Positions 56,234-64,000 of a DNA stretch of 64,000 bases are shown in pieces. This DNA comes from an uncultured Paracoccaceae bacterium (GTDB lineage Bacteria; Pseudomonadota; Alphaproteobacteria; Rhodobacterales; Rhodobacteraceae), in contig CANLQO010000002.1 in assembly GCA_947493335.1 (NCBI GenBank), positions 558,001 through 622,000 of the forward strand. The letters are read 5' to 3'. Under the pieces are notes generated by a model. The model was not told the DNA's origin. It saw nothing but the letters and a program-made list of their open reading frames with translations, and did not search any database. The translations under genes and the position numbers were made by a program. How positions within the stretch are numbered: position 1 is the first letter of the stretch; each line of letters begins with the position of its first letter.

Positions 56234-56323
56234 ATTTAGGTCAGCATAAGTTACCTAAATTCAGAAAAAATGTGAGCGTGTGATCGCTTGCATCACAATT
56301 TTTCACCATTTAGGTCAGCATAA
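56234..56323. repeat. Two copies of ATTTAGGTCAGCATAA in the gltD promoter region
   Basis: The identical 16-base sequence occurs at 56234-56249 and 56308-56323, 74 bases apart. The first copy also forms an inverted repeat (ATTTAGGT with ACCTAAAT at 56253-56260); the second holds GTCAG-CATAA-CTGAC. The gap between uppP and gltD is AT-rich. This looks like a two-site operator, for example for an Lrp-type regulator of glutamate synthase; regulator not identified. Confidence 0.6.
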
Positions 56324-56392
56324 CTGACTTTTCATCTGGTAAACGACCGATTAAACCGCAATTCTGATCTTCCGAAATGATGGAGTCTGTTG

Positions 56393-57820
56393 ATGGCTGG
56401 CCAAAAGATGCTGAAATTTACAAGCGTTGAGCGGGATATGCCGGAAAAGCGTGCGCCGAATCTACGTCGGACAGATTTCGCAGAGATTTATGCAGAGTAC
56501 GCGACGGCCAAGGCAGAAGAGCAGGCCAGCCGGTGCAGCCAGTGTGGCGTGCCCTATTGCCAGTCGCATTGCCCGTTGCACAACAACATCCCCGACTGGC
56601 TGCGCCTGACCGCAGAGGGCCGCCTGCAAGAGGCCTATGAGGTCAGTCAGGCCACCAATACCTTCCCCGAAATCTGCGGCCGTATCTGCCCGCAAGACCG
56701 GTTGTGCGAAGGCAATTGCGTGATCGAACAATCAGGCCACGGCACGGTCACCATCGGGTCCGTTGAAAAGTACATCACTGACACGGCGTTTGAAGAGGGC
56801 TGGGTCAAGCCCATTCGCCCGCACACCGAGCGCCCCGAAAGCGTTGGGATTATCGGCGCGGGGCCGGGCGGACTGGCGGCGGCGGATATGCTGCGGCGTC
56901 AGGGCGTGCAGGTGACCGTTTATGATCGCTACGATCGCGGCGGCGGCCTGCTCACCTACGGCATCCCCGGCTTCAAGCTGGAGAAAGACATCGTCATGCA
57001 GCGGATGCAGCAACTGGAAGACGGTGGCGTGAAGTTCGTGCTGAATTGCAACGTGGGCGACGACCTGTCATTTGGCGCGATCCGGGGCGAACACGACGCG
57101 GTCCTAATCGCCACAGGTGTCTATAAATCAAGGGATTTGCCTGACGCCGACGCCAGCGGCATTGTCCGCGCGATTGACTACCTGACTGCCAGCAACCGCA
57201 AAAGCTTTGGCGATGAAGTGGCCGAGTTCGACAGCGGAGAGCTGAACGCGCAAGGCAAGAAAGTCGTCGTGATCGGCGGCGGTGATACGGCGATGGACTG
57301 CGTGCGCACAGCCATTCGTCAGGGCGCGGAATCGGTCAAGTGCCTCTACCGCCGCGACAAGGCAAACATGCCCGGATCGCAGCGCGAGGTACAGAACGCC
57401 GAAGAAGAGGGCGTGGAGTTTGTCTGGCTGTCGGCCCCTGCGGGCTTTGAAGGCGATGCTGTCACTGGCGTGAGCGTCCACAAAATGCGGTTGGGACAGC
57501 CCGATGCGTCGGGCCGCCAGTTCCCTGAAGTGATCGAAGGCGCGGACTATGTTGAAGACGCCGATCTGGTGATCAAGGCGCTGGGCTTTGAGCCAGAGGA
57601 TTTGCCGACGCTTTGGGGTGAAGATGCGCTGGAAGTGACCCGCTGGGGCACGATCAAGGCAGACTTTGGCACCGGTAAGACCAACCTTGATGGCGTCTAT
57701 GCCGCAGGGGATATCGTACGTGGCGCATCGCTGGTTGTCTGGGCGATCCGCGACGGGCGCGAGGCGGCAGAGGCCATTCTGGGCTATCTTGCGGGCAGCG
57801 ACGCGGTGGCGGCGGAATGA
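56393..57820 (+). CDS. gltD: Glutamate synthase small subunit
   Basis: GltD supplies electrons from NADPH to GltB for making two glutamates from glutamine and 2-oxoglutarate. The 475-residue protein has N-terminal [4Fe-4S] cysteines in CSQCGVPYCQSHCPLHNNIP and CGRICPQDRLCEGNC, an FAD motif GIIGAGPGGLAAADML and an NADPH motif VVVIGGGDTAMDCVRTA. ATG 56393 follows GGAG. Upstream repeats suggest regulation. A secreted unknown gene and two GFA genes separate it from gltB. Confidence 0.96.
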   Translation: MAGQKMLKFTSVERDMPEKRAPNLRRTDFAEIYAEYATAKAEEQASRCSQCGVPYCQSHCPLHNNIPDWLRLTAEGRLQEAYEVSQATNTFPEICGRICPQDRLCEGNCVIEQSGHGTVTIGSVEKYITDTAFEEGWVKPIRPHTERPESVGIIGAGPGGLAAADMLRRQGVQVTVYDRYDRGGGLLTYGIPGFKLEKDIVMQRMQQLEDGGVKFVLNCNVGDDLSFGAIRGEHDAVLIATGVYKSRDLPDADASGIVRAIDYLTASNRKSFGDEVAEFDSGELNAQGKKVVVIGGGDTAMDCVRTAIRQGAESVKCLYRRDKANMPGSQREVQNAEEEGVEFVWLSAPAGFEGDAVTGVSVHKMRLGQPDASGRQFPEVIEGADYVEDADLVIKALGFEPEDLPTLWGEDALEVTRWGTIKADFGTGKTNLDGVYAAGDIVRGASLVVWAIRDGREAAEAILGYLAGSDAVAAE

Positions 57821-57876
57821 ACCCGTTAACGCCCCGTACACAGAGCATCAGGCCATGCACAAACGATGCACAATCC

Positions 57877-58608
57877 ATGCAGACGAAAGTGTTAAGCCGC
57901 GTTCATCTTAAGGAACGCGTGCTGACCTTTTTCGTTCTGTCGGCGATGACGCTTTGGGCCAGCGACGTGCTGGCGCAGGACACCTTTTCCCTGCCGCAGG
58001 GGTGCGATGCCTATTTGACGGTACAAAGCGCCGATTGTTCGGTCGATCATCACTTTATCTGTGTGGGCGATCCCGAAGGTCATAAGCAACGGGTCAGCCT
58101 GGATGAACAGGGTCTGACCTATCTGGGCATGATCGACGATCAAACTCAGTGGATCCAGTCATTCCATCCCCTGTCGGGGCATTCTGAACGGCTGGAGGAT
58201 TCACCCGCCGACCCGGCCAATCTGGATGAGCTGATCAAGACCGGGCAGGACACTTATGATTTTCGTACCTTGTCGGATGAGGTCGGCACCACGCGGTATG
58301 TCGGACAGGACACGCTGACCGGACGCGAAATCACAATCGACGATATCACGATTGCCGAGACCGAATTCAACATCACCGCCTACGCCGAAGACGGGACCGA
58401 GCTTTGGTCATCCTCTGGCAATGAGTTCATCAGCCGCAACTGGCGCATGTTCCTGTCGGGCACATCGTTCATCAAGACGCCGGGTGACACGTTCGAACGA
58501 GACGGCCGCCCGGTGGAGTTCATCTATCCCGGCGAGCCCGGATTCTTGTCGGCCAATCCCAAGCACGGGTGTGGCGTGGTGATGTCCAGCTTCGAGGTGA
58601 CGCCATGA
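57877..58608 (+). CDS. Secreted protein of unknown function in the glt operon
   Basis: I do not recognise this protein. From ATG 57877 it has 243 residues, with a signal peptide (hydrophobic stretch VLTFFVLSAMTLWASDVLA, cleavage before QD near residue 35). The mature part contains YLTVQSADCSVDHHFICVGDPEGHK and ends HGCGVVMSSFEVTP, with several cysteines. An ATG at 57817 overlapping the gltD stop would lengthen the N-terminus by 20 residues and is a real alternative. Its stop overlaps the first GFA gene (ATGA), so it belongs to the operon. Confidence 0.75.
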   Translation: MQTKVLSRVHLKERVLTFFVLSAMTLWASDVLAQDTFSLPQGCDAYLTVQSADCSVDHHFICVGDPEGHKQRVSLDEQGLTYLGMIDDQTQWIQSFHPLSGHSERLEDSPADPANLDELIKTGQDTYDFRTLSDEVGTTRYVGQDTLTGREITIDDITIAETEFNITAYAEDGTELWSSSGNEFISRNWRMFLSGTSFIKTPGDTFERDGRPVEFIYPGEPGFLSANPKHGCGVVMSSFEVTP

Positions 58609-59021
58609 ACGGGCATTGCATGTGCGGCGCGGTGACGGTTGAGGTCGCGGCGCTTGGGCCGAACATGACGGCGTGTCATTGCGACATGTGCCGCCGCTGG
58701 ACGGGTACCGCGTTTGTAGCGGTGCACGCCAAGGGCGCAGATGTGGTCTGGCAGGGTCCGGTCAAGACGGGCAGCTTTTCGAGCTGGGCCGAGCGTGGCT
58801 GGTGCGACGCCTGCGGATCAACGCTTTTCTATCGGCTCAAGGAGGACGGGTCCTATGGCCTGTCCGCAGGGCTGTTTGATAACGCTGCCAACCACAATCT
58901 GACCGGCGAATACTACGTCGATGAAAAACCCGCCGGTTGGGCGTTCGGCGGAGAGCACACGCGCATGACACGGGCGCAGTCGCTGGCCCATTTCGGTGTG
59001 TCTGAGGAGGACCTGCAATGA
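58605..59021 (+). CDS. GFA-family (glutathione-dependent formaldehyde-activating type) protein
   Basis: The 138-residue protein has the GFA fold with zinc-binding cysteines: GHCMCGAVTVEVAA, ACHCDMCRRWTGT and WCDACGSTLFY. GFA domains were named for glutathione-formaldehyde adduct formation, but most members have no known role. It overlaps both neighbours (ATGA). The tandem second GFA gene suggests duplication or a two-part function. Confidence 0.87.
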   Translation: MNGHCMCGAVTVEVAALGPNMTACHCDMCRRWTGTAFVAVHAKGADVVWQGPVKTGSFSSWAERGWCDACGSTLFYRLKEDGSYGLSAGLFDNAANHNLTGEYYVDEKPAGWAFGGEHTRMTRAQSLAHFGVSEEDLQ

Positions 59022-59449
59022 CCCGCAGAGAGGGCAAATGTCTATGCGGTGCGGTGCAGGTCAAAGGTGACTTTGAAGACGCCGTGACGGCTTGCCATTG
59101 CACCATGTGCCAGACCTGGACGGGCGGCGGGCCGCTTTATGCGATCCGCGTCAAAGACGACTTGCAGGTGACAGGCGAAGACGCCCTGCAGGCCCATCAC
59201 GCCAGCGACTGGGGTGAGCGGGTTTTTTGCAAGGCGTGCGGCACCCATCTGTGGTGGAAGATGCAGGGCAAACCGGTCGCCTTTGTTGCGCCGGGGCTGT
59301 TTGCCGGACAGGGCGGCATGACCCTGACCGAGGAAATTTTTGTAGATCACCGGGCCGGTTGGATCGCGCAGGCCGAAGGCGCCAGCCAAAGCACCGAAGC
59401 CGAAGAAATGGCCAAATTCGAGGCCTATATGAAAGGGCAAAACACATGA
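59018..59449 (+). CDS. GFA-family protein, second copy
   Basis: The 143-residue protein has the same GFA motif set: GKCLCGAVQVKGDF, ACHCTMCQTWTGG and FCKACGTHLWW. It is related to, but clearly diverged from, the preceding GFA protein. Its stop overlaps the gltB start (ATGA), so it is translationally coupled to glutamate synthase. Function unknown. Confidence 0.87.
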   Translation: MTRREGKCLCGAVQVKGDFEDAVTACHCTMCQTWTGGGPLYAIRVKDDLQVTGEDALQAHHASDWGERVFCKACGTHLWWKMQGKPVAFVAPGLFAGQGGMTLTEEIFVDHRAGWIAQAEGASQSTEAEEMAKFEAYMKGQNT

Positions 59450-62400
59450 CCGTTTACGACGAAAACTGGGTTGCCGCCGAGGAAGCAAAGCGCAAGTGGA
59501 TGGCCGAAAATGGCCTGTATCGCGGTGACGATGAACATGCATCCTGCGGGGTGGGTCTTGTGGTGTCGATTGATGGCACGGCCAGTCGCGATGTCGTCGA
59601 CAAGGGGATCAACGCCCTGAAAGCGGTCTGGCACCGGGGCGCTGTGGATGCCGACGGCAAGACCGGCGACGGCGCGGGCATTCACGTGCAGATCCCAGAG
59701 CCCTTCTTTCAGGATCAGATCCGCCGGACCGGGCATGAGCCGATTGAAGGCGAGCGGATCGCCGTTGGCCAGATCTTTCTGCCGCGCACGGATTTCGGCG
59801 CGCAGGAACGCTGCCGGACGATTGTGGAAAGCGAAGTGCTGCGGCTGGGTCACTACATCTATGGCTGGCGCCATGTGCCGGTGAATAACGAAGTGCTGGG
59901 CGAAAAGGCCAACGCCACAAGGCCCGAGATCGAGCAGATCCTGATCCGCTGCGAAAAGGACATGACCGAGGAAGAGTTCGAGCGCGAACTGTACATCATT
60001 CGCCGCCGGATCGAGAAAGCGGCGCAGGGGATTGATCTGTATGTTTGTTCACTGTCGTGCCGGTCGATCATCTACAAGGGCATGATGCTGGCCGAGCAGG
60101 TCGCGGTCTTTTACCCCGATCTGATGGATGCACGGTTTGAGAGCGCTTTTGCGATCTATCACCAGCGCTATTCCACCAACACCTTCCCACAGTGGAGCCT
60201 TGCACAGCCCTTCCGCATGCTGGCCCACAACGGTGAGATCAACACGCTGAAAGGCAACGTCAACTGGATGCGGAGCCATGAGATCCGCATGGCCTCGGGC
60301 GCGTTTGGCGAAATGGCCGAGGATATCAAGCCGATCATCCCGGCAGGTGCCTCGGATTCCTCCGCACTCGACTCGGTTTTTGAGGTTCTGGTCCGGGCGG
60401 GCCGCACGGCGCCGATGGCGAAAACCATGATGGTGCCGGAAAGCTGGTCCAAGCAGGCGGTCGAGATGCCGCAGGCCTGGCAGGACATGTATTCCTATTG
60501 CAACGCCGTGATGGAGCCTTGGGATGGCCCCGCCGCACTGGCCATGACCGATGGTCGCTGGGTCTGTGGCGGGCTGGACCGAAACGGGTTGCGCCCCCTG
60601 CGCTATGTCGTCACCGGCGACGGGCTGCTGGTGGCCGGGTCCGAGGTGGGCATGGTCGCCGTGGACGAGGCGACCGTTGTGGAAAAGGGCGCGTTGGGTC
60701 CGGGGCAGATGATCGCCGTGGATATGAAAAAGGGCCTGCTGTTCCACGACACCGAGATCAAGGACAAGCTGGCCCGCGCGCTGCCGTTTGGAGAGTGGGT
60801 TGAGAAGGTCACGAACCTCAACGACATGCTGCGCGATATCCCGGAGGCGTCGATCTACGAAGGCGCGGAACTGCGCAAGCGACAGGTGGCTGCTGGCTAT
60901 TCAATCGAAGAGCTTGAAACCGTGCTGGCCCCGATGGCCGAGGACGGCAAGGAAATGATCGCCTCGATGGGTGATGACACGCCCTCTGCCGTGCTGTCCA
61001 AAACCTACCGCCCGCTGAGCCATTTCTTCCGCCAGAACTTTAGTCAGGTGACAAACCCGCCGATTGACTCACTCCGCGAAAGCCGGGTGATGAGCCTGAA
61101 GACGCGGTTTGGTAACCTCAAGAACGTGCTGGACGAAGACAGCAGCCAGACCGAAATTCTGGTGCTTGAAAGCCCCTTTGTCGCGAACGCGGAATTCGAC
61201 GAAATGGTCAAGCATTTCGGCGATAGCGTGGTGTTCATCGATTGTACATTTTCCGAAGGGCCGGGCGCACTGTCGCGCGGGTTGCAGCGCATTCGCAACG
61301 AGGCAGAAGACGCCGTGCGTTCCGGTGCCGGGCATATCGTGCTGACCGATCAGCATCAGTCGGCCACACGGGTGCCGATGCCGATGATCCTTGCAACCAG
61401 CGCCGTGCATTCGGGACTGACCAAGAAGGGCCTGCGCACTTTCTGTTCGATCAACGTGCGGTCGGCGGAGTGCATTGATCCGCATTACTTTGCGGTGCTG
61501 ATTGGCTGCGGTGCCACGACGGTCAACGCCTATCTGGCGCAGGACAGTATCGCTGACCGCCTGCGGCGTGGGCTGATTGACGGCAACCTGACCGATGCGT
61601 GCCGTCGGTATCGCGCGGCGATTGACGCGGGCCTGCTGAAAATCATGTCAAAGATGGGGATCAGTGTCTTGTCGTCCTATCGCGGCGGCCTGAATTTTGA
61701 GGCCGTGGGCCTGTCCCGCGCGATGGTCGCCGAATATTTCCCCGGCATGCATTCCCGCATTTCCGGCATCGGCACGAACGGCATTCAGACAAAGCTGGAA
61801 GAGGTGCACGCCAAGGGCTGGAAGCAGGGGCAGGACGTGCTGCCAATTGGTGGTTTCTACAAGGCCCGCCGGTCGGGTGAAAAGCACGCATGGGAAGCGC
61901 AGACCATGCACATGATGCAGGCCGCGTGTAACCGCGCCAGCTATGAGTTGTGGCAGCAATATTCCAAGTCGATGCAGGCGAATCCGCCGATCCATTTGCG
62001 TGATTTGCTGGCGATCAAGCCACTGGGCGCACCGGTGCCGATCGAAGAGGTCGAAAGCATCACAGCGATCCGCAAGCGGTTTGTCACGCCGGGCATGTCA
62101 TTGGGCGCGCTGTCGCCCGAGGCGCACCGGACGTTGTCGATTGCGATGAACCGGATCGGGGCAAAGTCCGATAGCGGCGAAGGTGGCGAAAGCCCGGATG
62201 ATTTCACGCCGGAGCCTAATGGCGACAACGCAAGTGCGAAGATCAAACAGGTCGCCTCTGGCCGGTTTGGGGTGACGGCGGAATATCTGCTGGCCTGTGA
62301 AGAGCTAGAGATCAAAGTGGCACAGGGTGCCAAGCCCGGTGAGGGCGGGCAGTTGCCGGGGATGAAAGTCACCGACCTGATTGCCAAGCTGCGGCATTCG

Positions 62401-63969
62401 ACCAAGGGTGTGACGCTGATCTCACCCCCGCCGCACCACGATATCTATTCGATCGAGGATCTGGCGCAGCTGATCTACGACCTCAAGCAGATCAACCCGC
62501 GTTGCAAGGTGACGGTCAAGCTGGTGGCGTCTAGCGGTGTGGGCACGATTGCCGCCGGTGTCGCCAAGGCGAAGGCCGATATCATCCTGATTTCAGGGCA
62601 TAATGGCGGCACGGGCGCGTCACCCGGCACCTCGATCAAATACGCAGGACTGCCGTGGGAAATGGGCCTGACAGAGGCGCACCAGGTGCTGGCGATGAAC
62701 AACCTGCGCGAGCGGATCACGCTGCGCACCGATGGGGGTTTGCGCACGGGCCGCGACATCGTGATGGCCGCCATGCTGGGGGCCGAGGAATACGGCATCG
62801 GCACCGCCGCGCTGATCGCGATGGGCTGCATTATGGTGCGTCAGTGTCAGTCCAATACCTGCCCTGTCGGCGTGTGTACGCAAGACGAGGCGTTGCGCGA
62901 CAAGTTTACCGGCAATGCGGACAAAGTGGTAAACCTGATTACGTTCTATGCAACCGAAGTGCGCGAAATCCTTGCCAGCATTGGTGCCCGGTCACTGGAT
63001 GAAGTGATTGGCCGCGCTGATCTGCTGGCACAGGTCAGTCGTGGGTCGGCGCATCTGGATGATCTGGATCTGAACCCGCTGTTGATCACCGTCGATGGCG
63101 CGAGCAAGATCAAGTATGACCGCGACCAGCCCCGCAACCCGGTGGACGACACGCTGGATGCGCAGATCGTGAAGGATGCGGACCGCTTCCTGAAAGATGG
63201 CGAGAAGATGCAGTTGGAATATGCGGTGCAGAACACGTTGCGGACCATCGGCACGCGGACCAGCAGCCACATCGTGCAAGAGCACGGGATGCGTAACAAC
63301 CTGCAACCCGACCATCTGACGGTGAAGCTGCGGGGTTCTGCGGGGCAAAGCCTTGGGGCCTTTGCGGTGCATGGGCTGAAGCTGGTGGTGTCCGGTGACG
63401 CCAACGACTACGTCGGCAAGGGGCTGTCGGGCGGCACAATTGTGGTGCGCCCGCAGATGCAAAGCCCGCTGGTGGCAGCTGAGAACACGATCATCGGCAA
63501 CACGGTGCTATACGGCGCGACCGATGGGTATCTGTTTGCGGCGGGCCGGGCAGGCGAACGCTTTGCCGTGCGCAACTCCGGCGCGCAGGTGGTGATTGAG
63601 GGCTGCGGCACCAACGGCTGCGAATACATGACCGGTGGGGTTGCGGTGATCCTTGGTGGGATCGGGGCCAACTTTGGCGCGGGCATGACCGGCGGGATGG
63701 CCTATCTTTATGATCCCAAGGGTGAGGCGCAGGCGCTGATGAACATGGAAACGCTGGTGACCTGCCCGGTCACGGTGGATCACTGGGAGAACCAGTTGGA
63801 GACCCTGATCGAGCAGCATCTGGCCGAAACAGGCAGCCGGTTGGCCGCCGAAATCCTGCAGGACTGGCACGAGACCAAGCAACACTTTGTGCAGGTCTGT
63901 CCAAAGGAAATGCTGGTACATCTGCCCGCGCCGCTAAGCGTGGAAGAGACGGCCATTCCGGCGGAATAG
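59446..63969 (+). CDS. gltB: Glutamate synthase large subunit
   Basis: The 1507-residue protein is GltB. The N-terminal glutamine amidotransferase domain starts at Cys34 (SCGVGLVVSIDG), the nucleophile exposed after removal of a 33-residue propeptide. Then come the central domain, the FMN/synthase domain with the [3Fe-4S] cysteines in GCIMVRQCQSNTCPVGVC, and the C-terminal GXGXG domain (GLSGGTIVVRPQ, GATDGYLFAAGRAGERF). It releases ammonia from glutamine and makes glutamate from 2-oxoglutarate. The ATG at 59446 overlaps the preceding stop. The window ends 31 bases after it with nothing recognised. Confidence 0.97.
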   Translation: MTVYDENWVAAEEAKRKWMAENGLYRGDDEHASCGVGLVVSIDGTASRDVVDKGINALKAVWHRGAVDADGKTGDGAGIHVQIPEPFFQDQIRRTGHEPIEGERIAVGQIFLPRTDFGAQERCRTIVESEVLRLGHYIYGWRHVPVNNEVLGEKANATRPEIEQILIRCEKDMTEEEFERELYIIRRRIEKAAQGIDLYVCSLSCRSIIYKGMMLAEQVAVFYPDLMDARFESAFAIYHQRYSTNTFPQWSLAQPFRMLAHNGEINTLKGNVNWMRSHEIRMASGAFGEMAEDIKPIIPAGASDSSALDSVFEVLVRAGRTAPMAKTMMVPESWSKQAVEMPQAWQDMYSYCNAVMEPWDGPAALAMTDGRWVCGGLDRNGLRPLRYVVTGDGLLVAGSEVGMVAVDEATVVEKGALGPGQMIAVDMKKGLLFHDTEIKDKLARALPFGEWVEKVTNLNDMLRDIPEASIYEGAELRKRQVAAGYSIEELETVLAPMAEDGKEMIASMGDDTPSAVLSKTYRPLSHFFRQNFSQVTNPPIDSLRESRVMSLKTRFGNLKNVLDEDSSQTEILVLESPFVANAEFDEMVKHFGDSVVFIDCTFSEGPGALSRGLQRIRNEAEDAVRSGAGHIVLTDQHQSATRVPMPMILATSAVHSGLTKKGLRTFCSINVRSAECIDPHYFAVLIGCGATTVNAYLAQDSIADRLRRGLIDGNLTDACRRYRAAIDAGLLKIMSKMGISVLSSYRGGLNFEAVGLSRAMVAEYFPGMHSRISGIGTNGIQTKLEEVHAKGWKQGQDVLPIGGFYKARRSGEKHAWEAQTMHMMQAACNRASYELWQQYSKSMQANPPIHLRDLLAIKPLGAPVPIEEVESITAIRKRFVTPGMSLGALSPEAHRTLSIAMNRIGAKSDSGEGGESPDDFTPEPNGDNASAKIKQVASGRFGVTAEYLLACEELEIKVAQGAKPGEGGQLPGMKVTDLIAKLRHSTKGVTLISPPPHHDIYSIEDLAQLIYDLKQINPRCKVTVKLVASSGVGTIAAGVAKAKADIILISGHNGGTGASPGTSIKYAGLPWEMGLTEAHQVLAMNNLRERITLRTDGGLRTGRDIVMAAMLGAEEYGIGTAALIAMGCIMVRQCQSNTCPVGVCTQDEALRDKFTGNADKVVNLITFYATEVREILASIGARSLDEVIGRADLLAQVSRGSAHLDDLDLNPLLITVDGASKIKYDRDQPRNPVDDTLDAQIVKDADRFLKDGEKMQLEYAVQNTLRTIGTRTSSHIVQEHGMRNNLQPDHLTVKLRGSAGQSLGAFAVHGLKLVVSGDANDYVGKGLSGGTIVVRPQMQSPLVAAENTIIGNTVLYGATDGYLFAAGRAGERFAVRNSGAQVVIEGCGTNGCEYMTGGVAVILGGIGANFGAGMTGGMAYLYDPKGEAQALMNMETLVTCPVTVDHWENQLETLIEQHLAETGSRLAAEILQDWHETKQHFVQVCPKEMLVHLPAPLSVEETAIPAE

Positions 63970-64000
63970 ACCGTCGTTCCATGAAAAGATGACGCCCTGT

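Overview
The window is GC-rich chromosomal DNA of an alphaproteobacterium, most likely a marine Rhodobacteraceae (Roseobacter-group) member. The evidence is gene order and protein family: a regB-senC-regA redox regulon next to ahcY, a tsaD/hemD/Mic60/hemY block, a tsaE-amgK-murU-addB-addA operon behind a PAS protein, and aromatic and methylated-amine catabolism genes. Genes are tightly packed with many ATGA start/stop overlaps. I see no insertion sequence, prophage, CRISPR array or rRNA operon.

Region by region. 1-7.4 kb (minus strand): recombinational repair (addA partial, addB), cell-wall sugar recycling (murU-like, amgK), tsaE and a PAS-only membrane protein in the divL position, with a TTAA-N7-TTAA (CtrA-type) box upstream. 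7.4-10.1 kb: regB, senC and regA. 10.1-16.7 kb: small housekeeping and unknown genes (LysR, GNAT, HD hydrolase, methyltransferase), ahcY, an extensin-like protein and DUF2853/DUF1761 genes sharing a hairpin terminator. 16.8-22.9 kb: EVE protein, gpsA and tsaD, diverging from hemD, a Mic60/mitofilin homologue and hemY, then tRNA-Thr(CGU). 22.9-32.8 kb: a TetR gene diverging from an exported molybdenum hydroxylase (IorA/IorB type) with a c-type cytochrome, a two-component system and a secreted DUF1800/DUF1501 pair. 32.8-37.5 kb: pobA, kynU, a GT2 glycosyltransferase and a flippase-like membrane protein.

37.6-46.4 kb is the most unusual stretch. A complete succinate dehydrogenase/fumarate reductase-like complex (B, two small membrane subunits, A) is fused by overlaps to a two-subunit class I hydro-lyase. 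It meets, tail to tail, a LysR gene that diverges from pcaC-pcaH-pcaG-pcaB. The flavoprotein has Cys53 where the family carries its covalent FAD histidine, yet keeps the four catalytic His/Arg positions. The protocatechuate set here lacks pcaD and a recognisable pcaQ.

46.4-54.2 kb: a TetR/amine oxidase/ChrR-type cupin operon with a palindromic operator, then a LysR gene, an MttB-family methyltransferase and a divergent FAD/GcvT-fused demethylating dehydrogenase. 54.2-64 kb: tRNA-Leu(CAG), an NDUFA9-like protein, uppP, and a glutamate synthase operon in which gltD and gltB are separated by a secreted unknown protein and two GFA-family proteins, preceded by a 16-bp direct repeat.
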